Origin: Gammaproteobacteria bacterium
GTDB lineage: Bacteria; Pseudomonadota; Gammaproteobacteria; Pseudomonadales; Pseudohongiellaceae
Direction: 5' to 3'
Assembly: GCA_028818225.1 (NCBI GenBank)
Contig: JAPPOG010000045.1
Location: 62,001-126,000 of the forward strand
DNA length: 64,000 bases
This document shows positions 37,957 through 47,235 of this stretch, in pieces (positions within the stretch are counted from its first letter, which is position 1; every line of letters starts with the position of its first letter). Under the pieces are notes generated by a model, which did no database searches, was not told the origin of the DNA, and worked only from the letters and a program-made list of their open reading frames with translations. A program made the translations under genes and the position numbers.

Positions 37957-40938
37957 TTAGTCGTTCCCTGAATTGTTGCTCATAGTCCCGATGATGCGAG
38001 CCCGTTCGCTCGCAATTTGTTGCCTCAGGGCCATGTCACTATCCCGGTCATAATAGGGAATGCCTTCGATCCATGTGGTTTCTGCCACAGCATAAATAGA
38101 TAGAGGGTGGTCGCTCCATAAAACAAGATCTGCATCTTTGCCTTCTCGAATGCTTCCCATACGACTATCCAGATGGAGCAGAATTGCTGGATTCAAGGTC
38201 ACCATTTTCAAGGCATCAATCTCGCTCACGCCACCATATTTTACAGCCTTTGCCGCTTCTTGATTGAGACGTCGAGACAATTCAGCATCATCAGAATTCA
38301 GTGCAACTACCACTCCGGCCTGCTGCATTAGCGCGGCATTATAGGGAATGGCATAGCGCACTTCCCATTTGTAACCCCACCAGTCTGAAAAAGTCGAACC
38401 ACCTGCGCCATGGCGCGCCATCTTGTCGGCAACTTTGTAGCCTTCAAGAATATGAGTGAAGGTATTAATGTTGAAATCGAAACTGTCTGCTACATGCATG
38501 AGCATGTTTATCTCAGATTGCACGTAGGAGTGACTCGTCACGAAGCGCTCGCCGTTAAGAATTTCAAGCATGGTTTCATCAACCAGATCTCTTCGCGGCG
38601 CAATAGCGTCCCGTTGTTGTGTGCGTGAAAGACTGTTGTATTGATCCCAGGCTTTGCCATATTCCTGCGCCTGGGAAAACGCATCCACGAATACCTGCTC
38701 TACTCCCATGCGAGTTTGCGGGTATCTGATTGAAGCAGGATTACTCGAACGTTTTACATTTTCGCCCAGAGCAAACTTGATAAACTCATCGGCGCCTTCT
38801 ATCAGTAAATCTTGTGGAGAAGCACCCCAGCGCATCTTGACGATCGCAGACTGGCCACCGATCGGATTCGCTGAGCCATGCAACAATTGCGCGGCGACAA
38901 CGCCGCCAGCCAGATTACGATAGATGTTGATGTTTTCAGAATTAACAACATCCTTCATGCGGACCATGCTGGAGTTGGTCTGGGTTTCATTAATATTAAA
39001 GAGGGCTATGTGTGAATGCTCATCGATAATGCCCGGCGTTAAGTGTTTGCCGCTGCCATCGATTACCGTAACTTGATCTGCAGACAAGTTATCGCCAACT
39101 GCAGCAATTCGCCCATCACGCACCAGGACATCGGTTATCACATTGCCAATGTCTTCGTTGGTCCACACTGTAGCTCCACGAATCAGCAGGTTCTGCTGGG
39201 CCGGTAATTCGGTTCTGCCGTAGGCTGTGAATGGAAAAATTACCTCGCTGGGAAGTGCCGGTATTCCAGTCTCGGACTCTGTATCTGACTCGACGCTGGT
39301 GATTCCACTGTTTCGGATCATGCGCCAATTGATTCTGTCACCGGAAGGAGAACGACCATTGCCTTGCCAGCCAAAATCGTTCGAATCTTCGATAGGCCAA
39401 CCGCTTAAACGGAGACGGTTTCCTTCTTCATCAACGGCAAAACTTAAAGTGATCAGGTCTTCACTTAAATCGAGATCCGCTCGCCTGGACTCGTTGTCAT
39501 CCAGCACCAACTCGGCTGAGGGTTCACCATTTTCGAATCCCATTTCAATTAAGTAAACCTGCCCGCCCGCAGACAGCGCATAGGTTCCAGCCCTGTCATC
39601 AAAATCCTCAGCAAGAACAAAGCGTTCACCTTCGATCCAATTTTCGAGAATCTGCGAATCAGCGGCAAAAAGTGGGCTGGAGGTAATGACAAAGTTCGCC
39701 AGGGAGTTTGGCGAGAGCTGACCTACCAGATCTTCAAGTCCCAGCAGGCCTGCAGCGGTAGACGTGATTGCATTGATTGCTGTGTGTTCCGACAGGCCAT
39801 TGTCCACCGCCTTATTAAGATTTTCCCAGAATTTATCGCTACCACCGGATGAGGTAATGGCAAATTCGATTTCGTTTTCCTCCAGAATCCGCGGATTGAA
39901 TGGAGCGAGTTCCCAATGTTTCAAATCTTCAAACGAGACGCCATCCGCTAACAGCGGATCATTTACTTCCGGCGCACTGGGAAAATCAATGGGAATAATC
40001 AGGCTGGCATTTGTACCCTTAATTAACTCTGACTGCCTGAAACTATCACCTGTGGTTTTCAGGATGTACTGGGTTTCAAATTCATCACCCACTCGATCGA
40101 CTGTTAATGCTTCCTGCCAGTTTTCTACTTCCATGATTTGTGGCAGCGCCTGGGTTGAATTCCAGGCCTCAAGTGTGTCGTCGGTGAAAGGTCGGGGTTG
40201 CTGTGCGCCAAACCATTGTGCATCCAAAAATGTTTGTCGAATGAGTGCGAAAGAACCCATTAAGGAAACCGGCATACTCTGACTGGAGGTTCCTTTATCC
40301 AATGAGTAATGGGCTGCGGCATCAGCAGCGACGATGGATTCATTGGCATTTTTATTTCCAAGGGTAATCAGCGCTGAGGTTCCCCGGGCTATTCCATCGG
40401 GTCGCAGGCTCAGGACGCTGGAAAAACCAAGCTCTCGATACTTATCTCGCTCCGCTGTATCAGGAGTAAATTCTGTACTGGCACGAAAGTTTGAACGGAT
40501 AGCGTCATTAACGTTAAATGCCCTATCGCTGGGATAAAGGTTTTCAGCATTGCCGTTATCATCCCGCCTTTCCAATTCTGATATTCCATAATCGGTATAA
40601 ACATCGATGAATCCGGGATACACATACTTACCTTCCAGATCGATTTCGAAATAGCCAGCGGGAACATCGTTACCAACAGCAAGCTCAACCACCAGGCCCT
40701 CACTAATTAGTAAAGTGCCACCTCGTACATAAGTTCCATCCGGCTGATAGAAATTGCCATTGGTAAAGGCGAAGGCAGCCAGGCGGTTATCGGCGATTCC
40801 GTTTGGTGTCGCGGTTTCCTGTGCTGAAACTACAATTACTGCAGTTAGTAACACTGCAGATGCAGCGGTAACGAAAAACTTTCGTATGCTGTCTGAAGAT
40901 ACTGTCACGTGTTTCATTTTAAGTTTGGAAAATTCCAA
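37957..40938 (-). CDS. Amidohydrolase-family exported protein with two amidohydrolase-like domains
   Basis: 993 aa; N-terminal GKYVYPGFIDVYTDYGISELE, C-terminal GKHLTPGIIDEHSHIALFNINETQT. Confidence 0.8.
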   Translation of the reverse strand: MEFSKLKMKHVTVSSDSIRKFFVTAASAVLLTAVIVVSAQETATPNGIADNRLAAFAFTNGNFYQPDGTYVRGGTLLISEGLVVELAVGNDVPAGYFEIDLEGKYVYPGFIDVYTDYGISELERRDDNGNAENLYPSDRAFNVNDAIRSNFRASTEFTPDTAERDKYRELGFSSVLSLRPDGIARGTSALITLGNKNANESIVAADAAAHYSLDKGTSSQSMPVSLMGSFALIRQTFLDAQWFGAQQPRPFTDDTLEAWNSTQALPQIMEVENWQEALTVDRVGDEFETQYILKTTGDSFRQSELIKGTNASLIIPIDFPSAPEVNDPLLADGVSFEDLKHWELAPFNPRILEENEIEFAITSSGGSDKFWENLNKAVDNGLSEHTAINAITSTAAGLLGLEDLVGQLSPNSLANFVITSSPLFAADSQILENWIEGERFVLAEDFDDRAGTYALSAGGQVYLIEMGFENGEPSAELVLDDNESRRADLDLSEDLITLSFAVDEEGNRLRLSGWPIEDSNDFGWQGNGRSPSGDRINWRMIRNSGITSVESDTESETGIPALPSEVIFPFTAYGRTELPAQQNLLIRGATVWTNEDIGNVITDVLVRDGRIAAVGDNLSADQVTVIDGSGKHLTPGIIDEHSHIALFNINETQTNSSMVRMKDVVNSENINIYRNLAGGVVAAQLLHGSANPIGGQSAIVKMRWGASPQDLLIEGADEFIKFALGENVKRSSNPASIRYPQTRMGVEQVFVDAFSQAQEYGKAWDQYNSLSRTQQRDAIAPRRDLVDETMLEILNGERFVTSHSYVQSEINMLMHVADSFDFNINTFTHILEGYKVADKMARHGAGGSTFSDWWGYKWEVRYAIPYNAALMQQAGVVVALNSDDAELSRRLNQEAAKAVKYGGVSEIDALKMVTLNPAILLHLDSRMGSIREGKDADLVLWSDHPLSIYAVAETTWIEGIPYYDRDSDMALRQQIASERARIIGTMSNNSGND

Positions 40939-41114
40939 CCCCCATGAGGACTCCTCTTAGACTCAAGGAGTTTACAGTCTCGGTCATCTCTTACAACAAT
41001 TTGTTGCTTTAAGTTTTGCGGCCGGACTTTTTCTGGAGAAGACTGTGGCTTATCGGCCAAAACAAATCAGGTATACTCCGGTTTCACTTGGCGAAGGACA
41101 AATGGGGGTACTAA

Positions 41115-43244
41115 ATGTCATTGTTTGCTAAAAACATTTCGCTCGCTCTGGGCGTATCGCTCGCAGGTTTTCTAACTGCCTGTGGTTCTGAGGAGAATCA
41201 GAGTACGCCAGTTACTGCAACAGAAGCGGTAACTGCAGCTACAACCGAAGCTGTGGCACCAGCTTCGCCCGCGACAGGGCCTGAACTGGGTTCTTTCGGG
41301 ATAGACATGAGTCACCAGGATCCTGATACGCGACCGGGCGATGACTTCTTTCGCTATGCCAACGGGTTATGGTTAGACACTTTCGAATTACCCGCATCAA
41401 GAAGTAATTATGGAAGTTTCACAGTTCTCAGCGATCGTTCAGATCGGCGCGTGCGCGCTATTATCGATGACTTGACCAATATCGAACCTGCCCAGGATTC
41501 TATCGAGCAGAAAATTAGTGATTACTACCTCAGCTACATGAATATTGACAGACTTAATGAGCGCGGCATCAATCCTCTGCTGCCTGGCCTCGCGGCGCTG
41601 AATGCAATCGATACTCGGGAAGACCTGATCCAGGGATTTGGTCGTGCCTTAATCGACAACACGGCGACACCATTTGGTTTTTATGTGGGTGCGGATCGAA
41701 GTGATCCGGATAGGCATCAGCTCGTTTTGTCTGTGGGAGGTATCGGACTTCCAGATCGTGACTACTATCTGCTCGATACCGAAGAGTTTCAGAATGTGCG
41801 CTCGGAGTATGTGGCTCATATAGCGCGAACACTGGAATTCGCAGAAATTGAAGATTCACAATCCAAAGCGGAGGCAATACTCGCGCTGGAGACCCAGATC
41901 GCTGAGTATTTGTGGCCAAGAGATCAACGCCGCAATCGAGACCTGACTTATAACCCCATGAGCTTTGAAGAATTTCAAAGCGAGTTTTCCGGATTGGATT
42001 GGAACGCTTATTTCGCTGCCGCAGGCATTTCGGAACTCGAAGATTTAAACGTTTCTTATCCAAGTGCCATGTCTCCCATTATCGAACTGGTTAATTCCGC
42101 TCCAGTGGAAGACTGGAAGAGTTATATGACCTATCGTTACATTGTGGATAGTGCGCCGGTACTGTCGGAGGAGTTGGATAACGAGCGCTTTCATTTTTAC
42201 TCAACGGTGCTCAACGGAGTTCCGGAACAACGGGAGCGCTGGGAGAGGGGAGTCGCAAGAGTTGGTGCCCTGAGTAGCCTTGGCGAGGCTGTTGGCCAGG
42301 TTTATGTCCAACGCCATTTCCCCGAGTCCGCCAAGGAGCAGATGGAAGACTTGGTCGAGAACCTGCGCGCTGCCATTGCCCAGAGCATCGACGAGATTGA
42401 CTGGATGGGACCCGATACCAAAGAGGAGGCCCATAAAAAACTGCAGTCATTCAGGCCTAAGATTGCCTATCCCGACGAATGGAAAGATTTATCCTCCATA
42501 GAAATTGTCCGCGATGATCTGTTTGCCAATGCACAAAACATACGTGAATTTAATTATGAAGATGAAATCGGCAGACTGGGTCAGCCCACTAATCGTGAAG
42601 AGTGGGGTATGACGCCGCAAACCGTTAATGCCTATTACAATTCTTCATTCAACGAGATCGTTTTTCCTGCCGGTATTTTGCAGCCTCCTTTCTTCGATCC
42701 CCTGGCCGATGCTGCAGTAAATTACGGTGGAATCGGAGCAGTTATCGGCCATGAGATGGGACATGGCTTCGATGACCAGGGTTCGAAATCCGACTTTGCT
42801 GGCATCCAGAGAAACTGGTGGACCGATGAAGACCGGGCAAACTTTGAGGTACTGACTACCGCACTTGCTGCGCAGTATGATCAGTTCGAACCGGTTCCAG
42901 GTTATTTCGTCGATGGCAACTTTACCCTGGGTGAAAATATCGGTGATGTGGGCGGACTGTCCCTTGCCTATCGTGCTTATCAGATGTCATTGAATGGCGA
43001 AGAAGCTCCAATCATCAATGGGCTCACCGGCGATCAACGTTTCTTCCTGTCCTGGGCCCAGGTATGGCAGCGCAAGTATCGGGAGGATGCACTAATTCAG
43101 AGGCTGACTACCGATCCGCATTCTCCAGCAGAATATCGTGTTAATGGTGTGGTACGAAATTTCGATGAATGGTACGAAGCATTTGACGTACAAGCTGAAG
43201 ATGAACTCTACTTGGCACCTGAGGATCGAGTTCGTATCTGGTAA
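41115..43244 (+). CDS. M13 (neprilysin-type) metallopeptidase, lipoprotein
   Basis: Lipobox GFLTACGS; zinc motif IGAVIGHEMGHGFDDQGSKSD; ENIGDVGGLSLAYRAY. Confidence 0.93.
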   Translation: MSLFAKNISLALGVSLAGFLTACGSEENQSTPVTATEAVTAATTEAVAPASPATGPELGSFGIDMSHQDPDTRPGDDFFRYANGLWLDTFELPASRSNYGSFTVLSDRSDRRVRAIIDDLTNIEPAQDSIEQKISDYYLSYMNIDRLNERGINPLLPGLAALNAIDTREDLIQGFGRALIDNTATPFGFYVGADRSDPDRHQLVLSVGGIGLPDRDYYLLDTEEFQNVRSEYVAHIARTLEFAEIEDSQSKAEAILALETQIAEYLWPRDQRRNRDLTYNPMSFEEFQSEFSGLDWNAYFAAAGISELEDLNVSYPSAMSPIIELVNSAPVEDWKSYMTYRYIVDSAPVLSEELDNERFHFYSTVLNGVPEQRERWERGVARVGALSSLGEAVGQVYVQRHFPESAKEQMEDLVENLRAAIAQSIDEIDWMGPDTKEEAHKKLQSFRPKIAYPDEWKDLSSIEIVRDDLFANAQNIREFNYEDEIGRLGQPTNREEWGMTPQTVNAYYNSSFNEIVFPAGILQPPFFDPLADAAVNYGGIGAVIGHEMGHGFDDQGSKSDFAGIQRNWWTDEDRANFEVLTTALAAQYDQFEPVPGYFVDGNFTLGENIGDVGGLSLAYRAYQMSLNGEEAPIINGLTGDQRFFLSWAQVWQRKYREDALIQRLTTDPHSPAEYRVNGVVRNFDEWYEAFDVQAEDELYLAPEDRVRIW

Positions 43245-43274
43245 CAAACTAACATCAGGAATAGGAGGCACAGT

Positions 43275-44870
43275 ATGAGGAAATTAATAACGAGAATATT
43301 GTGCTTCCTGGTTTGTTGCTCTCCCGCACTGAGTAGCGCACAGCAATTCGATACGATTATTCGTAACGGCAAGATTGTCGATGGTTCCGGCAATCCCTGG
43401 TACCTGAGCGATGTGGGTATTATTGACGACCGCATCGTAGAGATTGGTGATCTTTCCGCTGCAAATACTGACCAAATAATCGATGCAAGCGGGCTGGTGG
43501 TGGCTCCCGGCTTTATCGATCCCCATACCCATGCGCTTAGGGGAATTTTCGATGTTCCCAATGCAGAAAGTGCGTTACTGCAAGGAGTCACCACCCTCAC
43601 TGAAGGTAATGATGGCAGTTCTCCCTATCCGATCGATGAACATTACGCAGCAATCGTAGCAAGACAAATCAGCCCTAATTGGGGAGTGTTTGTAGGCCAG
43701 GGCACTATTCGCTCCGAAGTTATAGGCGCTGAAGATCGCGAGCCAACTGCGGCTGAATTGGAACAGATGAAAGCCATGGTGGCGCAAGCCATGGAGCAGG
43801 GCGCTCTGGGTATTTCTACTGGCTTATTTTACGTACCCGGCAGTTTCACCTCCACCGAAGAAGTCATCGAACTTGCCACAGTTGCCGCTGAATACAATGG
43901 GATATACATCTCTCATATGCGGGAAGAAGCGGCTCAGTTAATCGATTCAGTAGAAGAAACAATTCGCATCGGCGAAGAAGCCAATATCCCTGTGCAAATG
44001 ACTCATCACAAAGTCATCGGTGTAGAAAATTGGGGATCCTCCGTTGAAAGTTTAGCTCTGGTTGATCAAGCCCGCAGCCGCGGAGTAGATATCACTATCG
44101 ACCAATATCCCTATACAGCTTCTCAGACTGGAATTAACGCACTGATTCCGCAATGGGCACAGGAAGGTGGACGGGAGCGTATGCTGGAGAGAATTAACAG
44201 CGACGAAACCCGCCCAACCATTAAAGACGAAGTAGTTTTTAAAATTCTTTATGACCGTGGCGGTGGGCATCCGGAAAATGTTTTTATTTCTCGCAACTCC
44301 TGGGACCCGGATATGGCCGGTAAAAACCTGGCCGAACTTACCGTCGAAAAAGGTATGGAGCCCACTCCAGAAAATGCGGCTGATGTGGTATTTGACATTA
44401 TTCGTGGTGGTGGCGCGACTGCTGTTTATCATGCCATCGGGCCAGATGATGTTGATCGCATCATGCAGCATCCGGCTACAGCAATAGGTTCTGATGGTCC
44501 TGTAGGTATATTTGGAGAAGGGGCCCCTCATCCCAGGCAGTATGGAACCTTTGCCAGAGTTTTAGGATTGTATGTAAGGGAGCGTGGGATTATTTCTCTG
44601 GAAGAAGCAGTACGAAAAATGAGTAGCCAGACAGCCAGACGCCTGGGAATTCATGACCGCGGTTTGATCACGGAAAATTATTTCGCTGATATCGCAATAT
44701 TTGATGCCGACGAAATTATCGATAAGGCGACATTCGAAGATCCTCATCAATATGCAGTGGGTATGAAATATGTATTTGTTAATGGCACTCTCGTCGTGGA
44801 AGATGGGCAACACACTGGGGCCAGACCAGGGCGAATAGTATACGGCCCCGGTTATACTGGAACCCGCTAG
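43275..44870 (+). CDS. D-aminoacylase / N-acyl-D-amino-acid deacylase
   Basis: FDTIIRNGKIVDGSGNPWYLSDVGIIDDRI; canonical APGFIDPHTHALRG. Confidence 0.88.
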   Translation: MRKLITRILCFLVCCSPALSSAQQFDTIIRNGKIVDGSGNPWYLSDVGIIDDRIVEIGDLSAANTDQIIDASGLVVAPGFIDPHTHALRGIFDVPNAESALLQGVTTLTEGNDGSSPYPIDEHYAAIVARQISPNWGVFVGQGTIRSEVIGAEDREPTAAELEQMKAMVAQAMEQGALGISTGLFYVPGSFTSTEEVIELATVAAEYNGIYISHMREEAAQLIDSVEETIRIGEEANIPVQMTHHKVIGVENWGSSVESLALVDQARSRGVDITIDQYPYTASQTGINALIPQWAQEGGRERMLERINSDETRPTIKDEVVFKILYDRGGGHPENVFISRNSWDPDMAGKNLAELTVEKGMEPTPENAADVVFDIIRGGGATAVYHAIGPDDVDRIMQHPATAIGSDGPVGIFGEGAPHPRQYGTFARVLGLYVRERGIISLEEAVRKMSSQTARRLGIHDRGLITENYFADIAIFDADEIIDKATFEDPHQYAVGMKYVFVNGTLVVEDGQHTGARPGRIVYGPGYTGTR

Positions 44871-44889
44871 AAATCCGATAAGGTTTGTT

Positions 44890-45324
44890 ATGAGGAATTT
44901 TTCAAGACTAGTATTAACTGCAATTTTTTTGTTGCCTGGATTTCTCAATGCGCAGGTTGAATATCAGCCTGTCACCCAGCAAGCGCTGCGCGAATCCGCT
45001 GGAGGCGGCCCAATCGATTTTAAAGTGCTTGTCGATGCAGCAAATCTTGGTGGAGAAGAAACTCGAATTGCAGAGTTAACATTCCATCCCAGCTACGATC
45101 CTCAACCCCATACCCATGATTCCATAGAAATTTTCTATGTACTGAGTGGGCGCTTTGGCCATAACGTAAATGGAGTACCCGCGATTCTGGAACCCGGCGA
45201 TATCGGCATTTGCCGACCAGGCGACACGATTATCCATTCTGTTGAGAGCGACGAGCCGGCCGTGGTCTTGACGATCTGGCTTCCGGGCGGCGCAGCAGCA
45301 CCATTCCACAGTCCAGTTAATTAA
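44890..45324 (+). CDS. Cupin-domain exported protein
   Basis: Signal peptide; PHTHDSIEIFYVLSGRFGHNVNGVPAILEPGDIGICRPGDTIIHSVESDEPA. Confidence 0.82.
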   Translation: MRNFSRLVLTAIFLLPGFLNAQVEYQPVTQQALRESAGGGPIDFKVLVDAANLGGEETRIAELTFHPSYDPQPHTHDSIEIFYVLSGRFGHNVNGVPAILEPGDIGICRPGDTIIHSVESDEPAVVLTIWLPGGAAAPFHSPVN

Positions 45325-45508
45325 GACTGGCAAAAAGGGCTAATTGGCGAGCCTGCCTGGCGTTCTATGCCAAGCCAGTAAATTTACCTGGTCTCCCCCA
45401 TTTTTCGTGACTTTTCTCTGTGGCGAAAATCGCTAATTTTCTCGATTTTTCCCAATTAGACACAGTTGTTTATAATATAAGTTATTGTTTTTAATGGATA
45501 TTGTGAGT

Positions 45509-45524
45509 TGGCACAGTATTCGCA
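45509..45524 (+). promoter_or_regulatory. Candidate sigma-54 promoter upstream of 45595 CDS
   Basis: TGGCACAGTATTCGCA, GG-N10-GC spacing, 70 bp upstream of the start; also lies within a TGAGTTG...CAACTCA inverted repeat. Confidence 0.4.
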
Positions 45525-45594
45525 ACTCATATGGGGAATAGAGAAATTAGAAAACAGTGAAATACGACAATAACAAGCGCAAGGGCATGATGTC

Positions 45595-45873
45595 ATGAAA
45601 GTAATCGGAAACCTTATCGTAATTTTTCTGGTGATCCTGGGGATTCTTGCGGTAATCCCGCTAGTGACCTTTGGATTCGCAATTGTCTGTGCGGTGGCAA
45701 TATTCGCAATCTGGCTGCTGCCCATCTGGATTATTGCAACATCCGATAAAACAACGGGCTTTGAAAAGATAGCCTGGCTGCTGGCTATAATTTGTCTTTC
45801 CTGGTTTGCCTGGATCTTTTATTTCTTCCTGGCGCCACTTAAACCAAAAAATCGCTACTACTATGACTACTAA
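45595..45873 (+). CDS. Small two/three-TM membrane protein (PLDc_N or PspG-like)
   Basis: 92 aa; GFEKIAWLLAIICLSWFAWIFYFFLAPLKPKNRYYYDY. Confidence 0.6.
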   Translation: MKVIGNLIVIFLVILGILAVIPLVTFGFAIVCAVAIFAIWLLPIWIIATSDKTTGFEKIAWLLAIICLSWFAWIFYFFLAPLKPKNRYYYDY

Positions 45874-46019
45874 GTAACGTGTCACAGTTACAGTGACATT
45901 TCTTTGTCCTTTGTAATATATTGCGTCCTTGACTGGTTCCGTGGGTAAGCTTTAGTTGCACGCTACCCCGAATTCCTGCATAACTTGTTTGAGAATTTCA
46001 ATAAAGGGTTGGAGAAGTA

Positions 46020-46505
46020 ATGATGAAAAAAATAACGGTTCTGCTTTCTGCGGCAGCAATGATTGTATCCAGCATAATGTTTACCTCATATGCTCAGGAC
46101 ATGACTCCGGAACAACAAGCGGCGGCAGCCGTCGATCAACGCAAGTCTCTGTTCAAGACCATTCGTTATAACCTGGCACCGATCGCTGGTATGGCGCAAG
46201 GTGCACCATTTGACGCAGAAGTTGCTGAACGCAATGCGAGAAGAATCGCAGTTATGGCAACCATGATTCCAGAAATGCTGGCTGTGGACACCAGCGCTTT
46301 TGATAATATCGAAACTACAGCACTCGACAGCATCTGGGATAACCAGGGTGATATTGCTACCAAGGCACAGGCCTTAATCGATAATGCAAACGCATTTGCC
46401 GATGCGGCAGCCACCGGCGACTTCGGTGCTTCCATGGGTGCATTCAGGGCATTCGGCGGTTCATGTGGTAACTGCCATGATACTTATCGTGTAGATACTG
46501 ACTGA
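46020..46505 (+). CDS. Cytochrome c'-like (class II) protein
   Basis: Signal peptide; four-helix type sequence with C-terminal CGNCHDTYR heme motif. Confidence 0.87.
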   Translation: MMKKITVLLSAAAMIVSSIMFTSYAQDMTPEQQAAAAVDQRKSLFKTIRYNLAPIAGMAQGAPFDAEVAERNARRIAVMATMIPEMLAVDTSAFDNIETTALDSIWDNQGDIATKAQALIDNANAFADAAATGDFGASMGAFRAFGGSCGNCHDTYRVDTD

Positions 46506-46522
46506 AGAATTCCAGTTGCAAT

Positions 46523-46555
46523 AAAAAAGGGCGACATTAGTCGCCCTTTTTTATT
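46523..46555. terminator. Bidirectional terminator
   Basis: aaaaaaGGGCGACattaGTCGCCCtttttt. Confidence 0.8.
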
Positions 46556-46874
46556 TTCCTTCGCTTTCATTAGACTTCATGCTGAATTCAGTACCAAACA
46601 TTTGTTTCTGTGTCATTTTGACGTACAAAAATGCCATGGCAAATGGAAGTAAAGTACAGAACAGAATGCGAGCTACAGTCATTAAACTCATTCCCATCTG
46701 GGGAAATAATAAATTCCATTCAAATATTAGTAAAAACCCAAAATGGCAATATATGAGTTTGTTTCGAAATCCTTTATAAATTCCAGATTTGGAATCTCGA
46801 ATTGCACTTGGGATAAACCAGGTGGCAAACAAGCTAAGTATGAATCCGTTAATTAAGAAAATGCTACTAGCCAT
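46551..46874 (-). CDS. Small three-TM membrane protein, putative immunity partner of the adjacent peptide
   Basis: 107 aa hydrophobic; start lies 2 bp after the stop of the GG-leader peptide gene. Confidence 0.5.
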   Translation of the reverse strand: MASSIFLINGFILSLFATWFIPSAIRDSKSGIYKGFRNKLIYCHFGFLLIFEWNLLFPQMGMSLMTVARILFCTLLPFAMAFLYVKMTQKQMFGTEFSMKSNESEGK

Positions 46875-46876
46875 AT

Positions 46877-47137
46877 TTATGAATTAATTGCTCCCCCAAT
46901 AACTCCCATTTCGATTGCATAAGCTCCAAACATATACCTGCCAAAGCCAGTTGTTGCGCCAGCCACTCCACCAAAAAAGCCACCAACTGCACCAGTAGCT
47001 GCGGTGCCAATTATTTGTCCCGCGTTTCCACCACCAGCGGCGGAAGACAATCCACCAGTAATACCGCCAATCACTGCGCCTGGTATTCCAAAGCCCCCAC
47101 TCACCTGTTCAATTTCACTTTGCGTTAATTCTCTCAT
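46877..47137 (-). CDS. Double-glycine leader, Gly/Ala-rich bacteriocin (class II microcin-like) precursor, 86 aa
   Basis: MRELTQSEIEQVSGG|FGIPGAVIGGITGGLSSAAGGGNAGQIIGTAATGAVGGFFGGVAGATTGFGRYMFGAYAIEMGVIGGAINS; ATG at 47137 preceded by AAAAGGAGATTGAA. Listed ORF 46877..47251 extends upstream of the likely start. Confidence 0.72.
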   Translation of the reverse strand: MRELTQSEIEQVSGGFGIPGAVIGGITGGLSSAAGGGNAGQIIGTAATGAVGGFFGGVAGATTGFGRYMFGAYAIEMGVIGGAINS

Positions 47138-47235
47138 TTCAATCTCCTTTTGAAACCTTTCATCAGTAACTTGGGAGTGTAGACCTGGATCTTTAGTAAA
47201 TAAAACTTTCGAGGAAATTAAGCTAGACTGGCACC

